The translations under genes and the position numbers were made by a program. Shown here piece by piece: positions 49,401-58,100 of a DNA stretch of 64,000 bases. Location of the stretch: NCBI RefSeq assembly GCF_002775205.1, contig NC_036443.1:15325373-15389372 (forward strand), read 5' to 3'. The notes under the pieces are model-generated. The model searched no databases, was not told where the DNA came from, and saw only the letters and a list, made by a program, of their open reading frames with translations. The DNA comes from Xiphophorus maculatus (Eukaryota; Chordata; Actinopteri; Cyprinodontiformes; Poeciliidae). The first letter of the stretch is position 1, and each line of letters opens with the position of its first letter.

Positions 49401-50696
49401 TCGTAGTAAACAGAACCGAAGACATTCAGCAAGTTTTACTCAAAAGCAGATTTGGACACACCCATTCATTGAACTTGGCTAAATAGAGTAGCCGGTTTTA
49501 CACACAGAGTCACTCATGTCCTGTTCTTTGTTGCTGAATGTGGGCAAAAAATGTTGTAAAGCCGCAACATAGGAATCATATTCTTTTCTTTAATGAGGCA
49601 AACATGCAATACTCTTGTGTGTTATTTCTACAAGTATTTCCCTTTTTGTACAAAAATCAAACATTTTGTGTCAATGAAATGTTCACATTTTAACTGATTG
49701 TTGAGCAGGTGAAAAAAAAAACAGTTTTGTATTTTCAGTTTTAAAAACATTTTTTTTGTAGAGTAACTTTATGTTGTTCCTTGTGAATAAGATTAGCGCA
49801 CCACTGACCCACACTTGCAGCTGGAAGGAGAACCCGTCTCAAATCTATGCAGCCTCCAACAGATTTTCTTTTAGGATTACCCTGAATTTACTTTCCCCTT
49901 TTCTTCTGAAAATCGGTTCTTACTGAAGAAAAAAAAAATCCCCATTGCATAACCGATGGCGTTTTGCATGGAAGCCAAAAAAAGGTTACATTTTAATTTT
50001 ATCTGACCACAGCACCTTCTTCCACATGTCTACTGCGTCTTCCAAATAACAAACTCTTGGTGTAATTTCTAATGACTGCTTTTTATGTACTTTCTTGGCA
50101 TTCTGCTATGAAGGCCAGATATTTGGAGTGCACGGCTTGTTGTTACTGTTCTCCTTTTGGCTCTTTTTGTGGTTAATCTTCTCCATACACATCATGTCAG
50201 TATAGGCAGACGGATGTCATTTGTCACTAATTAGGTGACAAATGAAGGCAAATTTAATGAAGGGAAGGGAATTTAAAGTTGAGGAGGAATACAAATAAAC
50301 ATCCTACTTTTCGCAATTATTTGCTACTTTCTCCTGGTTTATTGCATGAAATCTCAATATAATACATTGAGATGTATCATATCAAGACTGTGGTTGCAGT
50401 GTATGAATACACTGTATTTTATAGTATCTTGCATTGTTACAAGAAAGATTGGCTCATTTGAAGAAAAACTGAAACAGTACTATGAAGTTTACTCAAATAA
50501 GGACATATCGCCAGTGGCTGTTACTTTAATTACATCTTTGTGTTTACAGATCCTATCAGCCATTGTCAAGATCATGAAGGAGTGTTGGTACCAGAACCCA
50601 ACGGCCCGCCTCACAGCCTTGAGGGTGAAGAAAACTCTTTCCAAGCTGGACGTCGAAAGCGACTTCAGCATAGAGAAACTCAAACGTGACATCTAA
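43417..50696 (+). CDS. acvrl1: Activin receptor-like kinase 1 (ALK1), type I BMP/TGF-beta receptor; complete, nine coding exons
   Basis: The coding start is ATG 43419 and the stop is TAA 50694-50696. Nine exons joined at GT-AG sites give 1,554 nt, 517 aa (human 503). Order: signal peptide (1-23); ectodomain with ten cysteines and the CCQTDKCN box; transmembrane helix at about 133-155; GS box TSGSGTG (193-199); kinase with loop GKGRYGEV (219-226), Lys239, HRDLKSRN (338-345, Asp340), DLG (358-360) and APE (387-389). The L45 loop [11 protein letters not shown] (272-282) is of the ALK1/ALK2 class that phosphorylates Smad1/5/8. ALK1 binds BMP9/10 with BMPR2 or ACVR2 and endoglin on endothelium and controls vessel calibre and arteriovenous identity. 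ACVR1 (ALK2) is the main alternative, but [22 protein letters not shown] and the ankrd33/acvr1b context favour ALK1. Confidence 0.95.
43419..43488 (+). CDS. acvrl1: acvrl1 coding exon 1 (signal peptide)
   Basis: 23 codons plus one base: a short n-region (MGRS) and a hydrophobic core ([13 protein letters not shown]) of a cleavable signal peptide. It is preceded by a strong acceptor (TTTTATTTCCTCAG, ending 43416), so the exon begins two bases before the ATG and an upstream non-coding exon is needed. Donor GCAG|GTGAGT. Confidence 0.88.
43830..45060 (+). mobile_element. Tc1-like transposon relic in acvrl1 intron 1
   Basis: A plus-strand decayed transposase. Phrases include CTGGTGTTGGACCATGTAG, AAGTCATTGCAGCCTCCAAC, GAAATTTTAGAACACTTCAT, CTGCTGATAAGCTTTATGAA, AGAGGAAGATGAGAGACACC and CATGCCACGCTGCACTGATG, then a 3' end with GAATGATATATAAGTTTCAC. 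It belongs to a third Tc1-like family, distinct from those at 34840 and 35735. Parts of the reading frame survive at 44423-44716 and 44634-44969 but are frameshifted relative to each other, and segments are missing. Boundaries are approximate. Confidence 0.8.
45423..45701 (+). CDS. acvrl1: acvrl1 coding exon 2 (ligand-binding ectodomain)
   Basis: Residues 24-116 plus one base. It holds all ten ectodomain cysteines of the three-finger fold, beginning LLCKCENP and ending CCQTDKCN. The acceptor is TTGTGCCTCAG. The donor that keeps the frame is ATTA|GTCTGT, a weak match to the consensus. If unspliced, the frame ends four codons later at TAG 45713-45715. Confidence 0.9.
46016..46021 (+). terminator. 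Intronic AATAAA in acvrl1 intron 2
   Basis: An AATAAA about 300 bp after the in-frame stop in retained intron 2, followed by an A-run. It could serve a short ectodomain-only transcript, but an AATAAA is common in AT-rich DNA and there is no transcript evidence here. Confidence 0.25.
46080..46170 (+). mobile_element. Small Tc1-like fragment in acvrl1 intron 2
   Basis: GAATAGACTCCACCTGTGGT, then GAATTGGATTTGGAAAGGCA, match a subterminal region of a fish Tc1-like family. Too short to place further. Confidence 0.45.
46298..46503 (+). CDS. acvrl1: acvrl1 coding exon 3 (transmembrane and juxtamembrane)
   Basis: Residues 117-185. A proline-rich stalk, then a membrane helix ([20 protein letters not shown]) and a basic stop-transfer RFRR. 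Acceptor TCTGTCCAG, donor ACGGT|GTAAGC, leaving phase 0. Confidence 0.9.
46590..46689 (+). CDS. acvrl1: acvrl1 coding exon 4 (GS domain)
   Basis: Residues 186-218 plus one base. It carries the glycine/serine activation segment ([20 protein letters not shown]), which the type II receptor phosphorylates, followed by ISLVECVG. The introns on either side are only 86 and 81 bp. Donor GTTG|GTCAGT. Confidence 0.92.
46771..46917 (+). CDS. acvrl1: acvrl1 coding exon 5 (kinase N-lobe, ATP site)
   Basis: Residues 219-267 plus one base. Glycine-rich loop [11 protein letters not shown] and catalytic lysine in [15 protein letters not shown]. Acceptor TCCTATCCAG, donor CCTGG|GTACGG. Confidence 0.95.
47102..47377 (+). 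CDS. acvrl1: acvrl1 coding exon 6 (L45 loop and catalytic loop)
   Basis: Residues 268-359 plus one base. L45 Smad-specificity loop [11 protein letters not shown], hinge [16 protein letters not shown], and catalytic loop HRDLKSRN through IADL. Acceptor TTTGTCTTTCAG, donor CTAG|GTAAAG. Confidence 0.95.
47487..47684 (+). CDS. acvrl1: acvrl1 coding exon 7 (activation segment)
   Basis: Residues 360-425 plus one base. It runs from the glycine of DLG through [14 protein letters not shown] to the F-helix region ([13 protein letters not shown]). Acceptor CCTCCTCAG, donor AACG|GTAAGC. Confidence 0.95.
47715..48440 (+). mobile_element. Tc1-like relic in acvrl1 intron 7
   Basis: The left end resembles ATTTTGTCATGTTACAACAA. 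Then follow decayed transposase C-terminal parts: GATGCTGCAAAAGATATGAG, AGAGCCAGAGTTACAATAAA, GCAGTCTCTAGATCTGCAAA. The right end reads ACATAAAATCCCAATAAAAT, then TCCAGGGGTGTGAGTACAC. Same family as the relic in ankrd33 intron 3. Internally deleted and inactive. Confidence 0.8.
49132..49262 (+). CDS. acvrl1: acvrl1 coding exon 8 (kinase C-lobe)
   Basis: Residues 426-469: [20 protein letters not shown], then [14 protein letters not shown]. Acceptor CCCACTTTTAG, donor CCCA|GTAAGT, phase 0. Confidence 0.93.
49845..50335 (-). mobile_element. Tc1-like relic in acvrl1 intron 8
   Basis: Minus-oriented. On + the phrases CTGACCACAGCACCTTCTTC, CACATGTCTACTGCGTCTTC, GCTATGAAGGCCAGATATTT, GGAGTGCACGGCTTGTTGTT and AGGTGACAAATGAAGGCAAA belong to the same Tc1-like family as 34840. 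It contains an 11-bp perfect hairpin (50217-50227 / 50235-50245). Confidence 0.75.
50550..50696 (+). CDS. acvrl1: acvrl1 coding exon 9 (C-terminus)
   Basis: Residues 470-517: final kinase helices [20 protein letters not shown], then a charged tail ending KLKRDI and TAA. The acceptor GTGTTTACAG defines the start. The tail after the kinase domain is more ALK2-like than in human ALK1, a difference I cannot weigh without an alignment. Confidence 0.93.
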   Translation: MLSAIVKIMKECWYQNPTARLTALRVKKTLSKLDVESDFSIEKLKRDI

Positions 50697-52514
50697 GCGA
50701 AAACACCAAGAAATATCATGGAAAACTACAAAAACCAACAGGAGGAATGTTGAACAGCATAGTCATCAACTCTTCCCAAAACCGTACTTTGGAATTGCAC
50801 ATTTATAGCAGTTCTCCAAGCAAGGGGTCATAAAGGGAACTTGTTTTTTTACTCACCACTACAAGACGGGAAATCATTGCCTTATTACTCACACTTTTCT
50901 AAAGTGGGTTTTTCACAAAAACTTAGTCACAGACAGCACAAAAGCTTGGCTTGTTTCACTATGATTTACAGGACACGTAAAAAGACAGAAGCTCTCACCA
51001 AAACAGTATTGACTATAATGTAAAAATGTTCAACTTAAGTTAAAGGAGCATTTATCACAGGTAGCAAAGACAGACTGAAATATTTAGTTGTACATATTCT
51101 ACAAGCATTGAACCTTGTAAGGGTTCAATGGTTATTTACAATCTTGATATTAGTGTAAATATATTTCAAGAGATGTTATTTTCTATTTTAAAGCACATTT
51201 TATACACCTTTTTATCCCAGTTTTTAATTTGTTTGTTTATTTAGACCTAAAATGTACTACCATAATCACTATGGTCAAGAAAGTAAATCACAGAATGATA
51301 TTAAATATTGGAGATCTTTAATAAAGGTTTTGTATTTTGCAAATAAACCAGTTCTTGTTGTTTTCTTTTCGACCAGCAGAGGGTATCAGAGAGTCAACAT
51401 ACAAGCATTTCTTATGACTACTGAACTATGGAAACATTTTACATTTAATTGTTTTGATAAATGTGTTTAATTTTCACTACATTACCTCAGTTGTTGCACA
51501 GGAAAGAGCCTTTTCTTAAATACAAATGTCAAAGTAATCATTGCGACATTTTTAAAGTACACTTTAAAGTGTATTACTAAAACAGGATAAAAACAAAGTC
51601 TCAATAAATAAAAGTACTGTTCTGCGAAAATATCTTCTGTTAAACAGCTTTATAATTACATGTGATTATTATGTTTTGTGATAGTAAATGTGAAACTGTT
51701 ACATATTTTTAAACCTTTAGGATTTAACACCAAATCCTCAAACTACCAATACGTTAAATATGAAGCATGAATTGGATTGTTTAAGCATAGACAAATGGAA
51801 AAGTTTTCTTTGATCTTACTTGGAAAATAAACTTTTAAAAAGTAAACATTTGATGTCTTCTCAGAGTAAACAAAATATTTTCAATGAGTTTCTTTAAGGC
51901 TTTATCTTTACAGGAAGTCTATGTCTGGTTAGGTCTTTGGTTTATCATATTTGCTTATCTTATTTTTTTTTTTTAAATGTGCATAAACAAAAATAATGGC
52001 CTCTGATGATAAATGGCTCACAACACGAATTACAAACGCAACAGATCGCAGTCGACGAAGAATCAGAACCGCCGCTGAATTCTGCAAAACCTAAAGGATG
52101 TTGCAACGGATGTAATGAAGATATTGAAATCAGCTGGGTAGCATCTGCAAGATTTCATTCTGCCCCAGTCGAACGTTTTCCATTTCTCCTTTATCCGTGG
52201 CTTTGTGTGGGTGTGTTTATGTTGTCTGGCCCCTGTTAAACAAACCTCAGTGAGATAATACTCCCACTCTGTCTGCTCAGTCAGATGAGGGTTATTTTTA
52301 ACACTGCAGGAGGGGAGCAGTTAGATATCTGGGGGTCCAAACTCTCCATGCTAATTTACATGGACTCCCTGCCCTACGTCTAAGTCCTGCTGTATTTTTC
52401 ACACTGGGGTCATTGTTGGTGACTCAGTAGAGACACCAACAATGCTGAATATCGTTTTTACTTAAGAAGTGTGGAGATAAAGTAAATCTTGAAAGAACTG
52501 ATAATGGAGTGGTC
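50697..52514. other. acvrl1 3' UTR and downstream intergenic DNA
   Basis: AT-rich. It holds candidate polyadenylation signals and no supported gene. Confidence 0.5.
51320..51347 (+). terminator. acvrl1 polyadenylation signals (candidate)
   Basis: AATAAA at 51320-51325 and 51342-51347, about 625 bp after the stop. Further AATAAA pairs at 51603-51612 would give a longer 3' UTR. Confidence 0.4.
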
Positions 52515-52600
52515 TGAAACAATCAGTCAATCAAATTTATATGTATAGAACATTTCAGCAGTGAGGCAGTTTCAAGTGCTTTACATCGTAAAAAACACAA
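52515..52600 (-). mobile_element. LINE/SINE 3' tail fragment
   Basis: CAATCAGTCAATCAAATTTA followed by TTTCAAGTGCTTTACATCGT is the reverse complement of the TTGA-tailed 3' end seen at 39505-39749. Short and decayed. Confidence 0.55.
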
Positions 52601-52689
52601 AGTCATAAAAGACACCATTCAGTCAACAACTGATAAAACCAGTAATAAACATTACATTTTAATGAAGGCCATCATCAAAATCATAAGTA

Positions 52690-52880
52690 CACATCATGTG
52701 TATTCATGATGTTGATGATGAATACACATCATCAAATTATGATAACACATTTAGTACTAAACATACTAAATACTTAGTATGCTTAGTACTACGTTTAGTA
52801 TTTAGTACTAAACATACTACACATGTTTAGTATGAAACATATTTAGCATGTTTAGTACTAGCTATATTTAGTTTGTTTAG
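52690..52880. repeat. Palindrome-rich tract with TTTAGTACTAAAC-type motifs
   Basis: It begins with a 12-bp perfect hairpin (ATGTGTATTCAT 52696-52707, complement 52718-52729). It continues with about eight variants of TTTAGTACTAAACATACTA and its complement in both orientations, giving nested inverted and direct repeats over nearly 200 bp. No family recognised. Confidence 0.7.
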
Positions 52881-54084
52881 TAAATGTTTCATTTATTATG
52901 GTTGAAAAGAATCTCTAAACAGGTGGGCTTAGAGTCAGAACTGGACTATGGGAATCAGTGAGCGGCAAAACTATTTGTGTACCTTCAGTTTTTCCGATTT
53001 TGGTGTGTTACAACTAAAATTTTATTTTACTTTATCAGGATTTTAGGTAATAGACTAAAAGAAAGCAGTGCATACTGTAGTTGTAACAATTTCAGAGATT
53101 TCTTTCATAGGGTTACAGCATCTATTACAGCAGTTTGTCAAAACAGAAAGTCATACTAAATGTTACAGTTTCAGTTCTTCCCCTGCTGCCCTTTAAACTT
53201 CATCCTACATCGGGGAAATGTTTCATTTTCAAGCCCACTCTCAGCACTTCCATTTGCATCAGACAACTTCGTCATATCTCACTTTTCCAGCCACTGTGGT
53301 TTTATAAACGCTCCTGCAGACACACGTGCTTCATTTTTTTTTAAATGATTGGTTTCTTTTCACAAACAGGTCGCAATATTCAATTAAAATTTACATCTAA
53401 CTAAAATTTACAGACACATTTTTCCAAGTTTAAAAAGATGCAGCACAGTAACACAATGTAATAATATGCAGGCATTTTAATTTTTCTTAAACAATTGAAT
53501 TTTTTTTTAATTTATATATACATATAGTTTACCATTTTTTGTACTTCATGTATTTTTCAGACTCTTCTGTTTTCTGGTTTTCTATTATTTCATTTAATAG
53601 GGCAATGCATCCCTGGACAGTTGGAGTGTTTTTGTATTCATTAGAAATAGGCCATATCCCAGAAAAGGGAATAAAATGTCCTAAAACTGTCATAAAATTA
53701 CAAGAAAATATATACTCGAAAAAATAAAACAACACAGGCATGAAACTGATACATGCTGGAAAAAAAAACAGATTTTTTTTTTTTACAGATAACCATCTCA
53801 AGATTAACGGGATTTTACTCAAGATTAACGGGGATAAATCTGATTTGAATCACCACGTATAATATTCAAAATTCAAAATGTGGCAAGTATAAAACAACAT
53901 ATACACAAGTACTGTTTTTCTGTGGCACATAGAGGAAGATGACATCAGACTGAATCACTAACCAGACAGGCAGACAATGAATGAGGGGGCGGCTAGATGA
54001 GGGTCACTGCTGATCTTGGGATGAAGCAACAAATCCAGCATCTCAAAGAAGACAATTGTGGATTTGTCCTCTCAAACTGTAGTC
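52881..54084. other. Intergenic, no gene seen
   Basis: AT-rich sequence between acvrl1 and the acvr1b promoter. No exon, RNA gene or clear repeat family recognised. Confidence 0.5.
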
Positions 54085-54440
54085 AGTCATAGCGGAGAGC
54101 CTCTCAGTCTGAGCCTGGCTCTGCTGGAGGTCTCTCCCTGTTAAAAGGAACTTGCTTCTTTCCATTGTCGCCAATAGGTACTCAGGGGGAGGAACTGCTG
54201 CATAGTCAACGACTCTACGCAGTCAGCTTGGCTTCATTATGTAACTTTTTACCAATGTGCATCATACCCAGAATCTGACTGCACCATAACTAGGATAAAA
54301 TGTATATGTAAAATGGATTTGAATCCCTCTATGCCTCTGAAGAGATTTGGTTATATAATTATATTTGGATATGAATTGGGCCTGTTTGCCTTGTGAAATC
54401 CATTGAGGTGACATTTATTGCAACAAAATAAATAAACTGA
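54085..54440 (+). mobile_element. Decayed non-LTR element 3' region
   Basis: GAGCCTGGCTCTGCTGGAGG, TCTCTCCCTGTTAAAAGGAA, TTCTTTCCATTGTCGCCAAT, then TCCATTGAGGTGACATTTAT and AAAATAAATAAACTGAAG resemble the 3' end of a common fish retroposon tail. The middle is diverged. Family assignment is from memory. Confidence 0.5.
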
Positions 54441-54595
54441 AGCCAATTAATGTCACACTGCAAAACAAAACAAAAAAAAAATCGAACACATACAAATTGA
54501 TCTAAGAATGTCTGCAAAAGTCAGAAAAAATATTTTCATTTTTGTGACAATATTGATTTAGATATTAGCCGTAATTAATAGAACAAAACGGGTCC

Positions 54596-54596
<1 letters not shown>

Positions 54597-54655
<59 letters not shown>
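54597..54655. repeat. (TAA)20 microsatellite
   Basis: About 59 bp of uninterrupted TAA triplets upstream of the second CpG-rich promoter. Confidence 0.97.
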
Positions 54656-54656
<1 letters not shown>

Positions 54657-54700
54657 TGTCCTGTAAAAATACACTTAACATCTTAGTAAGTTCTGCTTCA

Positions 54701-54734
54701 TATGTCAGAGGAAAAAGATGTTTCCTCTGACATA
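54701..54734. repeat. Perfect hairpin, 14-bp arms
   Basis: TATGTCAGAGGAAA (54701-54714) and its exact complement (54721-54734) around AAGATG. Confidence 0.93.
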
Positions 54735-55083
54735 CAGTGTCTCAGGCTGAATCATAACCCAGACAGGAAAGCTGAACTGTTTCGTTTAGTATATTTATAA
54801 GAAAAGCTGCGAAAATCGCACTCTCGCTTGATAATGTGAGACTGGAGGTCTGTAATTCAGCCATCGTTGTGTTTACCTCTCCCTACACACGCAGCCGTGA
54901 CCTCGGAGGCAGAGTGAAGGGAGGCAGCGGGAAGCCCCTCCCCCTTTAGACACGTCACCGGCGGGCTGGCTGGCTGGCTGGCTGGTATCTGGTGGTGCGG
55001 TGTGTGCGGTCGGACTGTGGTTGTGTTTCAGCTCTGACCGTGTTGATAACGACACACTTCGGGCGCTTTTTCCTCGCGTAGAC

Positions 55084-55110
55084 ATGGGAATTCAGAAGAC
55101 ATGGCTCTAA
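55084..55110 (+). promoter_or_regulatory. Upstream ORF overlapping the acvr1b start codon
   Basis: ATG at 55084 in the favourable context GACATGG opens an eight-codon frame ending at TAA 55108-55110. It overlaps the main ATG at 55101 in another frame. Ribosomes using it could not initiate at the main ATG by simple reinitiation after the stop. This applies only if the transcript includes 55084. Confidence 0.5.
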
Positions 55111-55164
55111 GACAAACAGCCCTAACGCTGCTGGCCCTGCTCGGGCTGGCGGCCGTCGGTGACG
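55101..55164 (+). CDS. acvr1b: Probable coding exon 1 of activin receptor type 1B (ALK4), signal peptide only; rest beyond window
   Basis: 21 codons plus one base: MALRQTALTLLALLGLAAVGD, then donor GACG|GTGAGT. It has a basic n-region, a leucine-rich core and a small-residue end, as in type I receptor signal peptides, and ends in phase 1 like exon 1 of acvrl1 here. A signal peptide alone does not identify a gene. The name rests on its place directly downstream of acvrl1 on the same strand, where vertebrates carry ACVR1B, and on the CpG-rich promoter around it. ALK4 pairs with ACVR2A/B to transmit activin, nodal and GDF signals through Smad2/3. No second exon with a cysteine-rich ectodomain occurs up to 64000. 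Confidence 0.65.
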
Positions 55165-58100
55165 GTGAGTGGGACCGGAGCGCCTCTCCGGCTTTTGTCT
55201 CGCTGTGTTTTTTCCTGGACTGGGCACTGCCTGTTGTCGCTGATGATCATCATGGCGCTCCGTGTGTCGGGGGATTTAGCTAGCTCGGTAGCGGCGTCTG
55301 GCTAGCGCCGACCTCTAAATCAGCGGTCGCTGTTCTCCTCGACCGACGGCCCCCGCTGCTTCGTCGGTTTCGCTGTTTTTGTTGGGATTTACAGCGACGA
55401 ATGAAAGGAAATGAGTCGGCAGCGGCTGGATGAACCACAACAACATCATGGTGGAGCTGTGTGTTTCGAGTCGCCAGCTAGCATTCGCTAGCCCCAATGT
55501 CTGAAGTTGACTGATGTTAATAAAAATGCTCCTCTGGACAGATGCGTTACTAATGCAAGGATTTATCTTGTGTTTTTGGGGATATGAAGCGTTAATAAGG
55601 ATAACCAGATTATAATTTGTGTTAAAAGCCCAAGTTAATCCCTGCTTCTCTGATATGCGAAGTTATTTACTAAACACCTTCTTGTTGGTGGCCTATTATA
55701 CCTGCTTATCAGTGTGTTGCTCAGTACACTGGGTAAATGATAGCGTGTTGGTTAAATATAGGCGATATGGTCAAGTGCTGCTTTGCACGCTACAAAGTTC
55801 ACATAAGACGAGACCCCGGTTGAAGCGTGAAACTGTTGTATGCAGTAAATAGATGCAGTTCTAGGGTCCTGAATGAGTGAAAAGGCTCAGACAGAAGTCG
55901 GAGTCGAAGTCTGGGTTCATTGTGATGGAAATGTGGAGTCTGGGGGTCTTTTCAGGCGCTGGTCTGGTTCTGAATCCCCACCCCAACCCCCCAGCAGATG
56001 CTAGAGCAGCTGATTCCTACCAACCACAACGACCACAACTACAGAACAGGCTGGATTTAAATGTGAATTTTTGCTATCCAGCCTACACGCATGAAATTTT
56101 ATGCAGATAATTAGCAAATTGCCTTCTTTGTGGAGCCGCGTTGCAACTACCCTTGAGCTGGTGTGAAAAGAGTGGGTTTCAAATAATAATCACGCACAGA
56201 ACAAACAAGGCATTATAACATGATCTAATGCTGCAGCTGAAACAGTATGACATGTTGGCTTCTACTGTTGCATGCGAGTCAGTTGACAATTTATTTTTTT
56301 TTTTTGGTTATCTTCTTTATTCATTTCATTCAATACAAATAAAAAAAAATTTTAATACAAAGAAAAAAAAATAAAATAATTTAAAAAAAATGAAATGAAA
56401 GGTAGCAGAAAGAAGAAAATAATCTTATAATATCTGCCCCTTTTAATCGTTTTGATCATTTTCGAGTCAGAATTATTTGCAATGTTCAAGAGTTATCAAA
56501 AGAATGGCAGAGTTTTTTTTAAATTTGTTTTATTTTGTTTTTATTTTAGCAATGCCAAAACCATATATGTGGGGAAAACCATTAAAGCATCCATTATGAA
56601 ATTCTGAATTAATTAATTAATGATCGTAGGCTTGCATAGTAATCGTGCACAGTAAAAACAAACAAGCAAAAAACTCACCATAATTTGTTATCCGAACCAA
56701 TTTTCCCTTGAAACATTGACAAATAAAGCTCTTGGGTTGATATCCTGCTTGTGGTTGAAACAAAACGTTATTTTATCTTCAAGAATTCTCTCATTCAGCC
56801 AAAATGTTGTTACACATAAATAATATTTAACACAAACTATTCTGCCTAGAATGAAAGAAATGTTCACCTTTTAATTATTATCTTTTTTTTTCATGTTATA
56901 AATTGTTTAGTTTTCAAAAAAGATAAACTGTCTTCTTGTTGTACGGAAACTGGTTCTTGCAGGAGCTAATTCAGCATCTGGTCGCACATTAAATTTGTTG
57001 ATTTCTAAAACATTAACTACTAGCATATTAGTTTGATTCTTAAAATATCTACCAATGTTGAGGTAAATGAAACAGTTTTTTTTTTTCTACCAAAAACAAC
57101 AGCTAAAAAAAATTGTTAGAAATTCTCAAAACCTCAACTTTTGACAAATGAAACGTGCACATGAGGAGATGAACAACTAATTGCAGCACAAATGGCTTCA
57201 AAAGCTGTAGAATCATTGCGTGCATATATGCATGCTGATCTTAGCTGATGAGTCATCTTGTCCTCTAATAGCCAACCTGTAGTTGGATTTTTAATTTTAG
57301 AGCGGTGTGACCTTTATAAGATAATAGATGGTGCTCTTTAAGTTTAAACTGCTACAGTATTCTTTGAGGCAGCTGAATTTATTTTTCTTGCAAGAATAGG
57401 AAAAGTGTAGGAAGCTTCTTTTTGACCAGCAGTGTGCAGCAACCGGCAAAAGATGTAGGAGCATGCCTTACTTAACCTAATGGTCCAGTCATGCTAGCAC
57501 TTTTTCTGCCGTTTTATTACATGGACGTCGCATTGTTGAAACAACCTGTTCTGACCGTGGTCTGAACAGGCTGGTAACTGGCTCATACTTGGTTGTAACT
57601 TGCCACTGTGCAGAGTGATTTTGGAAAAAATAAAAATGATATCCGCCAGGAAAGCTATGTTGTCATCTTTCAAAGCATATGTTAGTTGAGTCATCTGAAC
57701 AAGAATTGGAAAACTATTCCTCCCCCGCTCAGATAGATAAGGGTGCAGCACAGCAAGGTTTGACTTGAAGGAAATGATCACACCTACATGGCCGGTTTGC
57801 CTTTCTGCTCCAAACATTTCGCTGTGTTGGGTGAGGGTAATGGTGTGTGTGTTTGTGGGGGGTTACTTTTAGAGGAAAAGTCAGGCAGGGCCGTGATGGC
57901 CAAGTTCTTTTTAAAAGACTCGCAGTGCGTCGTCTCACACCTCATAATGGTTTGTTTCGTGCGAAGGCCCCAAACCAGCCCAACCTGAAAGTTGCGGCAG
58001 TGAGAGCAGATATTTCAGGCTCTCGAAATGGACTTTAGGAAGCACACTCTTTTTTTCTTTTCTTTTTTTCTCCTCTCAGGTTTGGTGAATTTGTCACGTG

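Larger units (their letters stand above)
54870..55320 (+). promoter_or_regulatory. CpG-rich promoter and 5' UTR of acvr1b (inferred)
   Basis: GC-rich, CpG-dense block (CACGCAGCCGTGACC, CACGTCACCGGCGGGC, GGGCGCTTTTTCCTCGCGTA) with a (GGCT)n run at about 54964-54985, surrounding the signal-peptide exon at 55101. No TATA box seen. This has the form of a CpG-island promoter of a widely expressed receptor gene. Confidence 0.6.
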
